From: Sphingobacterium multivorum
GTDB lineage: Bacteria > Bacteroidota > Bacteroidia > Sphingobacteriales > Sphingobacteriaceae
Reading direction: 5' to 3'
Assembly: GCF_039511225.1 (NCBI RefSeq)
Contig: NZ_CP154261.1
Location: 1,736,001-1,800,000, forward strand
Length of the DNA: 64,000 bases
In this document: one piece after another, positions 15,244 through 23,586 of the stretch
How positions within the stretch are numbered: the first letter of the stretch is position 1
Layout of the letters: the number at the start of each line of letters is the position of its first letter
The notes under the pieces: generated by a model
The model's input: the letters and a program-made list of their open reading frames with translations, nothing else
The model's database searches: none
Told to the model about the DNA's origin: nothing
Made by a program: the position numbers and the translations under genes

Positions 15244-17550
15244 ATGAAAACATATATCAAACATAACCCTTGGCAAATTATCGAAGACACCTTTCGTCCC
15301 GAACATAATGAATTTTCGGAAAGTATCTTCGCTATCGGTAATGGTCGGATGGGGCAGAGGGCTAATTTTGAAGAAGAATTCAGCGGGAAGTCGTTACAGG
15401 GATCGTACCTAGCGGGTATTTATTATCCTGACAAAACACGCGTGGGCTGGTGGAAAAATGGGTATCCCGAATATTTTGCCAAGGTCATCAATTCCATCGA
15501 TTGGATAGGCCTACATATTCTAGTGAATGGGCAGGTTCTCGACCTAAACAAAGTTGCGGTCAAATCTTTTGAACGTCGCCTGGATATGCAAAATGGGGTT
15601 TTATACCGCAGTTTTATCGTGGAAATGCCCGATGGGGCACAGTTGAAGGTTGAAGCAAGCCGGATGTATCATCTGTTTGCTTCGGAAACAGCTTCATTAC
15701 AGTACAACATACAGGCACTTTCCGGTCCGATTGCTTTGGAGGTCCGCTCGCATTTAAATGCTGAAGTTGTCAATCGAGACAGTAACTACGACGAGCAATT
15801 TTGGGAAAGCACAGCGCAGGGAAGAGATGGTGAAAATACCTTTGTGGCGGCGCGTACCAAGAAAACTGACTTTGAGGTGTACGCCCTGCTTACAACTACC
15901 GTGACAGGACCTACAGCCGTTGTCGAAGTGCAAGATACGGTGACAAGTCGAGGCTGTATAGCAGAAATTTATAAGACCGAGCTAACCGAATCTCAAATTT
16001 GTTGTATTGAAAAGCGAGTTTCCATTGTTACATCACAGAACCATGTGTCGGCAGAGCTAGAAGTGGCTGCTTCGGTCAATTTACATAAGCTAGATGCACT
16101 GAGCTATGAGCAACTAAAGGAGAAACAAGCAGCAGCTTGGCAAGCGATCTGGGCAGAAAGTGACATTGAAATCAGGGGTGATGTTGCTGCGCAGCAGGCT
16201 ATACGCTATAATATATTTCAGCTCAACCAAACCTATACCGGCGAAGATGAGCGACTCAATATTGGTCCGAAAGGTTTTACCGGAGAAAAATATGGCGGTG
16301 TCACCTATTGGGATACTGAAGCTTATTGTATTCCTTTTTACCTCGCAACACAATCTCCAAATATTGCGCGTAACTTGTTGATTTATCGTCATCAGCAATT
16401 GGATAAAGCCATCGAAAATGCCGCTAAACTTGGCTTTACCAATGGAGCTGCACTGTATCCCATGGTGACGATTAATGGTGAGGAATGCCATAATGAATGG
16501 GAAATTACGTTTGAGGAAATTCATCGCAATGGAGCTATTGCATTTGCGATCTATAACTATGTCCGTTACACCGGTGATCAGGATTACATCTGGTCGCACG
16601 GCTTGGAAGTCTTGGTTGCGATAAGCCGATTCTGGGCACAGCGCGTTAATTGGAGCGCTGAGCGCCAGCAATATGTCATGTTGGGGGTGACGGGACCAAA
16701 CGAGTATGAAAACAACGTGAACAACAACTGGTATACCAATCGGATTGCTTCCTGGTGCCTGGAATATACACTGGACTGTTTAAACAAGCTGGCGCAGCTG
16801 AGCTCCGACAATGCTGAGGCACTGAAAAAGTTAGCCATAGGAGCGGAGGAACAGGAAAAATGGCAGCATATTATCGATAACATGTATTATCCTTTTGATG
16901 CGCAGCGCGGGGTGTTTCTCCAACAGGATGGTTTCCTCGACAAAGAGTTAATTCCTGTGGCCGAACTTGATCCGGCTCAACGACCGATCAACCAGCGTTG
17001 GAGCTGGGACAGGATTCTACGTTCCTGTTACATCAAGCAGGCCGATGTGCTGCAGGGCTTTTACTTTCTCGAAGACCAGTTTGATCTTGAAGCCTTAAGG
17101 CGACATTATGAATTCTATGAGCCGTTTACGGTGCATGAAAGCTCGCTTTCTCCTTGCGTCCATGCGATATTGGCAGCTAAATTGAATAAACCAGAAAAAG
17201 CCTATGAATTCTATCTGCGGACCTCGCGTTTGGATCTGGATGATTATAATAACGATACCGAAGACGGTTTACATATCACTTCCATGGCGGGTACCTGGAT
17301 GACAATCGTAGAGGGCTTTGCAGGAATGCGGATTAAGGACGGAAAACTGTATTTAAATCCGATGTTACCAAAAGAGTGGGAAGGGTATAAATTCCGTATC
17401 TTATTTCGCGGTGCGACCTTGTTGATTGCGGTACGGTCGGATGGATTTACGATCGAAAATGACAGTGACACTGCGGCCCATATCCAGACGGAGGCAGAAG
17501 CTTTCGTTCTGGCTGCACAAAGCAAAAAGCAGGTGTTTCAGGTTCGGTAA
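15244..17550 (+). CDS. Maltose phosphorylase (GH65)
   Basis: 768 residues from the start chosen at 15244 (MKTYIKHNPWQIIEDTF), which matches the N-terminus of the family. The frame stays open upstream to a TTG at 15181 and an ATG at 15199, but those extra 15-21 residues do not look like the family. Landmarks are ESIFAIGNGRMGQRANFEEE near the N-terminus and GVTYWDTEAY in the central domain. HNEWEITFEEIHRNG follows, with the general-acid glutamate among Glu420-Glu425, and HESSLSPCVHA is the phosphate-binding region. It splits maltose with phosphate into glucose and beta-glucose 1-phosphate in the cytoplasm, feeding pgmB. Trehalose or kojibiose phosphorylase is the alternative within GH65, but the setting favours maltose. 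Confidence 0.9.
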   Translation: MKTYIKHNPWQIIEDTFRPEHNEFSESIFAIGNGRMGQRANFEEEFSGKSLQGSYLAGIYYPDKTRVGWWKNGYPEYFAKVINSIDWIGLHILVNGQVLDLNKVAVKSFERRLDMQNGVLYRSFIVEMPDGAQLKVEASRMYHLFASETASLQYNIQALSGPIALEVRSHLNAEVVNRDSNYDEQFWESTAQGRDGENTFVAARTKKTDFEVYALLTTTVTGPTAVVEVQDTVTSRGCIAEIYKTELTESQICCIEKRVSIVTSQNHVSAELEVAASVNLHKLDALSYEQLKEKQAAAWQAIWAESDIEIRGDVAAQQAIRYNIFQLNQTYTGEDERLNIGPKGFTGEKYGGVTYWDTEAYCIPFYLATQSPNIARNLLIYRHQQLDKAIENAAKLGFTNGAALYPMVTINGEECHNEWEITFEEIHRNGAIAFAIYNYVRYTGDQDYIWSHGLEVLVAISRFWAQRVNWSAERQQYVMLGVTGPNEYENNVNNNWYTNRIASWCLEYTLDCLNKLAQLSSDNAEALKKLAIGAEEQEKWQHIIDNMYYPFDAQRGVFLQQDGFLDKELIPVAELDPAQRPINQRWSWDRILRSCYIKQADVLQGFYFLEDQFDLEALRRHYEFYEPFTVHESSLSPCVHAILAAKLNKPEKAYEFYLRTSRLDLDDYNNDTEDGLHITSMAGTWMTIVEGFAGMRIKDGKLYLNPMLPKEWEGYKFRILFRGATLLIAVRSDGFTIENDSDTAAHIQTEAEAFVLAAQSKKQVFQVR

Positions 17551-17552
17551 GC

Positions 17553-17601
17553 CCCTGTTTTCAGCAGCGTAAGAACCGATCTTATCCTGCTGAAAATAGG
17601 G
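17553..17601 (+). other. Long hairpin between the phosphorylase and transporter genes
   Basis: A 15-bp stem (17553-17567 with 17587-17601) with one G-T wobble, topped after a small internal loop by a further TAAGA/TCTTA stem. No T-run follows, so it is not a standard terminator. It may stabilise the upstream message or reduce read-through to the transporter. Confidence 0.6.
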
Positions 17602-17650
17602 ATTAAGTGATAATTAAATTGTATTTTGTCTTAAATTTTGATAGCCTATT

Positions 17651-18976
17651 ATGGGAAATAAACCTGAATTAAGTATTAGCCAGGTCATCAATATGAGTTT
17701 TGGGTTTTTGGGCATACAAATGGGGTTTGCCTTACAAAATGGCAATGCTTCCCGTATTCTACAGACATTTGGTGCTGATGTAGAACACCTGTCGCTGTTT
17801 TGGCTTGCTGCTCCGATTACGGGGATGATTGTGCAGCCAATTATCGGGCATTATAGCGATCGAACCTGGAATAAATTGGGGCGTCGTCGGCCTTATATTT
17901 TGGTGGGTGCACTGCTGACCACCATCACCCTGTTTTTGATGCCGAATGCAGCGGTATTTACCACATTGCTAGCACCACTTTGGATAGGAGCAGGACTATT
18001 AATGTTTATGGATGCTTCCATCAATGTGACAATGGAGCCCTTTAGAGCCTTAATTGGCGATAATCTACCGAGCAACCAACGTAGTCTTGGATTCTCCGTA
18101 CAAACCTTTCTGATCGGTATTGGAGCCGTATTGGGATCCTTACTTCCCTTTATACTGACAAAATATTTTCATGTACAGGGAACTTCCGAAGCCGGTCAGG
18201 TGCCAAACAATGTGATATATTCTTTTTACTTTGGTGGTTTTGTACTGCTTCTAACGGTGTTGTGGTCGGTGTTTAAAACGAAGGAATATACGCCACAGGA
18301 ATTACGGTCATTTTCTGATACCATGGTGGTTGAACAGGAGACAGCGCCAAAATTTGGTTTGCGCGCTATCGTCAGCGATATTGGTAAGATGCCATTGATC
18401 ATGCGCAAACTTGGTTGGGTTCAATTCTTTTCCTGGTTTGCCCTTTTTATGATGTGGGTATATACAACTCCTGCGATTGCAGATTCGGTTTTTTATCTGC
18501 GGGAAGGAAATCGGCAGGATCTTTATATGGAGGCGGCCAATTGGGTGGGCGTGCTTTTTGGTATTTACAATGGAGTATCGGCTCTATATGCTTTGTTTAT
18601 TCCGCGGATAGCCAAACAGCTCGGACGTGGAAAAACGCATGCGCTTGGGCTTTCCATTGGAGGACTCTCGTTGATTTCACTGTTTCTGATTAAAGATGCT
18701 AATCTGCTGATTCTTCCCATGATCGGTATTGGTATCGCTTGGGGAAGTATTTTAGCGATGCCTTATGCCATTTTGAGCGATCACCTGCCTGCAGGGAAAA
18801 TGGGGGTTTATATGGGGCTTTTCAATTTCTTCATTACCTTACCACAGATTGTATGTGGATTTTTTGGAGGAATGATCATCAAATATTTTTTTCATAGCCA
18901 ATCCATTTATGGCTTGTTGTTGGCCGGTGTATTTATGCTGCTGGCTGCATTCTTTGTTCCCAAGAGTAAACGCTAA
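17651..18976 (+). CDS. MFS sugar transporter, SLC45/GPH-like (probable maltose carrier)
   Basis: 441 residues with about twelve hydrophobic segments, as in a major-facilitator carrier. The sequence DRTWNKLGRRRPYI after the second segment is the loop typical of sucrose/maltose carriers related to SLC45. The N-terminus ISQVINMSFGFLGIQMGFAL also fits this group. It lies in the inner membrane and would bring maltose or a short maltodextrin from the periplasm to the cytoplasm, where the GH65 phosphorylase acts. It is the last gene of the maltodextrin cluster, separated from the phosphorylase gene by 100 bp containing a hairpin. Confidence 0.87.
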   Translation: MGNKPELSISQVINMSFGFLGIQMGFALQNGNASRILQTFGADVEHLSLFWLAAPITGMIVQPIIGHYSDRTWNKLGRRRPYILVGALLTTITLFLMPNAAVFTTLLAPLWIGAGLLMFMDASINVTMEPFRALIGDNLPSNQRSLGFSVQTFLIGIGAVLGSLLPFILTKYFHVQGTSEAGQVPNNVIYSFYFGGFVLLLTVLWSVFKTKEYTPQELRSFSDTMVVEQETAPKFGLRAIVSDIGKMPLIMRKLGWVQFFSWFALFMMWVYTTPAIADSVFYLREGNRQDLYMEAANWVGVLFGIYNGVSALYALFIPRIAKQLGRGKTHALGLSIGGLSLISLFLIKDANLLILPMIGIGIAWGSILAMPYAILSDHLPAGKMGVYMGLFNFFITLPQIVCGFFGGMIIKYFFHSQSIYGLLLAGVFMLLAAFFVPKSKR

Positions 18977-18983
18977 GATCATT

Positions 18984-19025
18984 ATCGTAGACGTAGTAAA
19001 TAGAGCTTACGTCTACGATTTTCTG
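18984..19025 (+). terminator. Terminator-like hairpin between convergent transporter and HTCS genes
   Basis: A perfect 12-bp stem (18984-18995 with 19008-19019) with a 12-base loop, beginning 8 bp after the transporter stop and followed by TTTTCT on the plus strand. Because the downstream gene is convergent, it may also slow transcripts from the other side, though no T-run is present in that direction. Confidence 0.7.
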
Positions 19026-19151
19026 CTCACTTGGCCAAGCTCCTGCAATTGGATTTTCATCATCTCCTTAAGTATACTAATTTTCTTTAGTTAGCACGGC
19101 TCGCTTTTACACAGCGGGATAATTTCGTTCGATTTACTAAAACTTGTGCGT

Positions 19152-19206
19152 ATCATTTGCTGAAAAATGCACCATCATTTGCTGAACACGTAAGCATTAT
19201 TTACTG
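19152..19206. repeat. Three 22-bp-period copies of an ATCATTTGCTG word
   Basis: ATCATTTGCTGAA at 19152-19164 and again at 19174-19186, then ATTATTTACTG at 19196-19206, each exactly 22 bp apart. The third copy overlaps the end of the HTCS coding sequence. The CTGAA core and a period of twice 11 bp recall the arrays at 2665 and 28531. Confidence 0.6.
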
Positions 19207-22200
19207 TTTTCAAGAATATAGTTGCTCGGCGACATACCATAATGTTTATGGAAGTCCCTGGAAAAATTGGATTGAACGGTGTAACCGACCATCGTTGATA
19301 CTTGGGTAATGTTGTATTCTTTCTGGGTAAGCAGTTCTGCCGCTTTTTTTAATCGTGAAATATTGATCAATTCATTGGGTGTTAGGTCGGAGAGTCCTTT
19401 GATTTTACGGTAAAGGGTCGGACGACTCATATGCATCAGTTTGGCCAGTTCATCCACATTAAGGTCTATCGCTGAAATATTCTCATAAATAACCGTATTG
19501 AGCTGACTGATGAAATCTTTGTCAGGACCCGAAACGTTGATATCTATTAAGTTGGAGCTGGGTGCGTTAGTAAAGTAATTCTTGATAATTTTTCGGTTCT
19601 TGAGAATATTGCGTATTTGTACCATGAGGAATTCAAGCGAAAAAGGTTTTTCGATATAAGCATCGGCACCATTTTTTAATCCCTGAATTTTGGAATCCAA
19701 TGCATTTTTTGCGGTCAGAAAGATCACCGGAATATGACTATAGAGAATATCTGTTTTGATACGTCTGCATAAAGCCAGGCCATCCATAATAGGCATCATG
19801 ATGTCTGTCAGTACCAGTTGTACATTTTCTTGGTCTAATATTTCGAGCGCTTCGGCACCATTGCCGGCTCGTAGGATTATATAGCTGGTTTTTAATTCTT
19901 TATTGAGGTAGGCAAGGATTTCTTTATTGTCTTCGACGAGTAGAATCACCGGTTTTTCTTCCTCCTGCTCGTCTGGTTTATCATTTAATACATGATCGTC
20001 ATTATCTTCCTGAAAAGATTTGATGTCCAGTGATTGTTCTTGAAAAATCGGTACGGACAGCAGGAATATATTGCGGTTTTCTTCCAGATAGACAAGTGAC
20101 AAGGTTCCTTGGTGCAATTCGACCAAGGAGCGGGATAGGGGAAGCCCAATGCCTGTCCCCGTATCTTTATCGGATTCGTTCAATCGATAAAATGGTTCAA
20201 ATATTTTTTCTCTTTTTTCATAAGGAATAAGCTCACCATCATTCTTAAATTCGATATTGAACATAATATCATCGCTATTAAAAGGGAGGAGCCTGACATA
20301 GACTTCTTCATCTGCATATTTGATGGCGTTGTGAATAAGATTAGTAAAGATTTTTCGGAGGGCTTCCTCATCCACATAAGCAGCGAGACTGATACGTGGC
20401 AGGCTAAGCTCATAATGCAACTGTTTATCTTTTGCAAGATAACTTAGGTCGTGGAATACTTCGGATAGGAGTGTGTTGATGTCCGTTTTAGTAAAAATAA
20501 GGCTCATATTGTTGGTTTCTGCTTTTCTAAAATCCAGTAGTTGGTTGGTCAGGCGAATTAAACGCGCTGTATTCTTTTCAATTAGTGCGAGATCCTTGGC
20601 TGTGTCGCTATCGGTAAATTTCTGTTGGTTTATTATTTTCTCAAGGGGCATTTTGATCAGGGTGAGTGGCGTACGAATTTCGTGGGCCAGATTGGTAAAA
20701 AACTCCAGTTTGAGATTATAAATTTCCTGTTCTTTTTTTCGTTCATAGCTATCCATCTTTTGAGCATTATTGGCCTTTATAAGTAGAAAATAATACCGTA
20801 ATACGAGCAGTATAATCGTACCAAAGCTCACAAAATAAAGTAAGTACGCCCAGCTTGATTGCCACCAGGGGGGCGAAACAATGATGAGCAGTTTTTTTTC
20901 TGTTGGATTCCAGACGCTGTTGTTATTTGCACCCCTGAACTTAAACGTATACGTACCTGGTGGAAGTTTATTGTAATAGATTTTTTGATTTCCCGTAATA
21001 TCGGTCCAGCCTTTATCATAACCTTCCATGATATAACGATAGGGATTGCTCTTTGGGGAAACAAAGCTCAAGGCTGCTATATGGAAGCTGATATTGGAAT
21101 TGTCGTAGGTTAAGTGGATCTCTTTTGATAGGGAGATGGATTCTTTGAGTATGCCATTTTCACGAACCGGCACACTGACATTGTTGATCTGAATGCCGCT
21201 GATGAATATGGGTGGAATAAAACTGTTCTTAATGGATTTTGTGGGGTTGAAGCTTACCATTCCTTTGATAGTCCCGAAATATAAAGTCCCGTCGCTATCT
21301 TTAAAAGCCGAATTATAATTAAACTGATCTGCGGGAAGCCCATCTCTGGAGGTATAGATGACCCTTCGAGGGACACCCTCGTCCAGCCGGACCAGTCCAC
21401 CGCCGGTCGATATCCAGATGCTGTTGTTGTCGTCTTCCAAGACCTTGAATACTTGATTAGAAGGTAAACCAGATTCGGTCAGGTAGTTGGTGAAACGTCC
21501 ATCACGGCGGTATTTCGAAAGGCCGCTTTCGGTGCAAAACCATAAATTTTTTTTGCTGTCTTCAAATAGGCCGTTGACGTAATTATTGACGAGTGTATTT
21601 TGTTTACCTTGTTCGGACAGCAAATGCTGTATTTCTCCCGAGCTGCGGTTATACTGGAAGATCCCACTGCCATAGGTGTTGATCCAGAGTATACCATATT
21701 CATCTTCATAAATGCCTTGTATCCATGCTTGAATAGGAAGGAGATCAAAACTGTCCTTATTTTTGTTGTAGGCGTATAAAGCGCGGTCTGTGCCAACAAA
21801 CATCGTATTGTCTTTGGACTTATAAATGCATACGGCGAAGCTACTTTGTAAGGGACCTTGACCGATGCGGTCATAGTGCTTTTTTAATTTTCCGGTCTTT
21901 ACGTCGAGAATGTCCAGTCCATGTGTGGTGGAGCCTACCCAAAGATCGTCGCCGATTGTTGCCAAGCCATGGACATTGTTATGCGCAATACTGCCTTTTT
22001 TCCCGTTGGCAAGGAAATGCTGGATTTGTTGTGTTTGGGCATCTATTTTGTTCAATCCGCCATCTTCTGTTCCGATCCAGAAATTTCCATAGCGATCTTT
22101 TTTGATATCGTGTACAATATTGCCTGATAGGGCTGATTTTCCAAATCCGGACAAATACTTCTTGAAATTGTCGAATTGGTTGCTGTATTGGTTAAAGCCA

Positions 22201-23153
22201 CCGAAAAATGTTCCAAACCAGATATTGTCTTCACGGTCCCGATAGAAATTCAGGACAGCATTGTCAGAAATGGCAAATGGATTGAGCAGGTCTTTTTTGA
22301 TGTGTTGGCTCTGGCCTGTGTGAATATCATAGGTGTATATTCCGGTTTCAGTTCCAATCCAGTATGTCGACTCTGTTTGTTGAATAATACAGTTTGCCTG
22401 AATGACTTTGTTGGGGTAATGACTTGCAAATAGATTTTTTAATGTGCCATTTTTGAAATCAAACAAATAAGCCGAATTGATTGTCCCGACCATTAGCAAT
22501 GAATCGTTGATCGCATACACGGTTTTGGTATTCGCTAGTGTTTGTCGATCGATTTTTTTAAGATCAACAGGGAAAAATTTACCCGTATTAACCTGATACC
22601 GTAGTATTGTACTGTTATTGTCTGTTACCCACAACCCACCTTTCTTACTGCTGGTGATCGCTACTAGGGTATTTTTGTTGAGATCAAATGGGAATATTTC
22701 TCCTGTATAAGAATTGTAACGGTACAGTTTTCCATTGGAAAGCAACCATATAAAGCCTGCGTATTCGTGTATGGCATTTACTTCACCGATGGGTATGAGC
22801 TTGAATGGTTTGAAATCTTCTTTTATAGGATCGTAACGATAGGCACCCCGTGTGGTACCCACCCATAGGACACCTTTGCTATCTGTGAGGAGGCTTAAAA
22901 TAGATGAACTTCCGATACTTGTCGAATCTGAAGCATTGTGTCGAAATATTTTAAATTGATTACCGTCAAAACGATTAAGGCCATTCCTCGTTCCTAGCCA
23001 CAGAAAACCCTGAATATCTTGTGTAATACATTTGACCGTACTATTGGAAAGGCCATCGTGGGTCTGATAGTTTTTAAAATAGATCGATTGTGCCTGCAGG
23101 TTGATAACTGCCAGCAAGATATACAAAAGGAGTATGGTGGTTATTCTTTTCAA
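19197..23153 (-). CDS. Hybrid two-component system sensor-regulator (HTCS)
   Basis: 1318 residues in one chain. A signal peptide ends NLQAQ. The periplasmic sensor has many beta-propeller Reg_prop repeats (such as FLWLGTRNGLNRFD and NIWFGTFFGGFNQY) and a Y_Y_Y domain (PYRYIMEGYDKGW). A membrane span lies near residues 768-790. The HisKA motif NLAHEIRTPLT has phospho-acceptor His824; the ATPase has NLIHNAIKYAD and GTGIGLPLSRSLV. The receiver domain has LTDIMMP with phospho-acceptor Asp1117 and KPF as the conserved lysine. A C-terminal AraC-type DNA-binding domain covers about residues 1215-1318. Such proteins sense a glycan fragment in the periplasm and activate their polysaccharide locus. It diverges from the SusC/SusD pair at 23587-28323, the most likely target. 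Confidence 0.95.
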   Translation of the reverse strand: MKRITTILLLYILLAVINLQAQSIYFKNYQTHDGLSNSTVKCITQDIQGFLWLGTRNGLNRFDGNQFKIFRHNASDSTSIGSSSILSLLTDSKGVLWVGTTRGAYRYDPIKEDFKPFKLIPIGEVNAIHEYAGFIWLLSNGKLYRYNSYTGEIFPFDLNKNTLVAITSSKKGGLWVTDNNSTILRYQVNTGKFFPVDLKKIDRQTLANTKTVYAINDSLLMVGTINSAYLFDFKNGTLKNLFASHYPNKVIQANCIIQQTESTYWIGTETGIYTYDIHTGQSQHIKKDLLNPFAISDNAVLNFYRDREDNIWFGTFFGGFNQYSNQFDNFKKYLSGFGKSALSGNIVHDIKKDRYGNFWIGTEDGGLNKIDAQTQQIQHFLANGKKGSIAHNNVHGLATIGDDLWVGSTTHGLDILDVKTGKLKKHYDRIGQGPLQSSFAVCIYKSKDNTMFVGTDRALYAYNKNKDSFDLLPIQAWIQGIYEDEYGILWINTYGSGIFQYNRSSGEIQHLLSEQGKQNTLVNNYVNGLFEDSKKNLWFCTESGLSKYRRDGRFTNYLTESGLPSNQVFKVLEDDNNSIWISTGGGLVRLDEGVPRRVIYTSRDGLPADQFNYNSAFKDSDGTLYFGTIKGMVSFNPTKSIKNSFIPPIFISGIQINNVSVPVRENGILKESISLSKEIHLTYDNSNISFHIAALSFVSPKSNPYRYIMEGYDKGWTDITGNQKIYYNKLPPGTYTFKFRGANNNSVWNPTEKKLLIIVSPPWWQSSWAYLLYFVSFGTIILLVLRYYFLLIKANNAQKMDSYERKKEQEIYNLKLEFFTNLAHEIRTPLTLIKMPLEKIINQQKFTDSDTAKDLALIEKNTARLIRLTNQLLDFRKAETNNMSLIFTKTDINTLLSEVFHDLSYLAKDKQLHYELSLPRISLAAYVDEEALRKIFTNLIHNAIKYADEEVYVRLLPFNSDDIMFNIEFKNDGELIPYEKREKIFEPFYRLNESDKDTGTGIGLPLSRSLVELHQGTLSLVYLEENRNIFLLSVPIFQEQSLDIKSFQEDNDDHVLNDKPDEQEEEKPVILLVEDNKEILAYLNKELKTSYIILRAGNGAEALEILDQENVQLVLTDIMMPIMDGLALCRRIKTDILYSHIPVIFLTAKNALDSKIQGLKNGADAYIEKPFSLEFLMVQIRNILKNRKIIKNYFTNAPSSNLIDINVSGPDKDFISQLNTVIYENISAIDLNVDELAKLMHMSRPTLYRKIKGLSDLTPNELINISRLKKAAELLTQKEYNITQVSTMVGYTVQSNFSRDFHKHYGMSPSNYILENSK

Positions 23154-23586
23154 AACTGATTACGTTGAACTAAAAATAGTCAATTAAAAGATAAAAAAGA
23201 GTTTTACTGATACGCTTTGATATAAAATTGAGACGCTCTGATTGGGCGAGATACAAGGATTTGCGCATTTTTATAAAACAATAATAACCAAATATAAACG
23301 TATGTTTCGCCCTAGAATTATGACAGGTATATCCTGTATCCTTGTTTTTCAGTTTGTTAGGTTTTTGTTTTTACAGGTGCGGCAATATCTTCACGATGAT
23401 TTGGTATTCCATTTGGGCGTTAACGATTTTGATACTGATCGTTACGTATTTGCAATAATTGGGAAAGACCATACTCATTTCAAATGAGTTTTAGGACTAA
23501 AAATAAACCATTAAAAATCACTTATTATCAGCTGTGTATCTATTGCACACGATAAAAAATCAATTAAACCACCAATCAAAAAGCGT
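23154..23586. other. Divergent intergenic region, HTCS / SusC
   Basis: 433 bp presumably holding both promoters. I found no exact TTTG/TAnnTTTG pair. Two inverted repeats stand out: TAACGAT (23421-23427) with ATCGTTA (23438-23444), and TTATC-x3-TGTG (23525-23536) with CACA-x-GATAA (23546-23555), the latter about 30 bp before the SusC start. Either could be a regulator site or a leader hairpin. An 81-codon open frame at 23242-23487 is not supported as a gene. Confidence 0.45.

Noticed and set aside
23242-23487. 81-codon open frame between HTCS and SusC
   Set aside because: No family resemblance, and it occupies the divergent promoter region; composition is like the flanking non-coding DNA.
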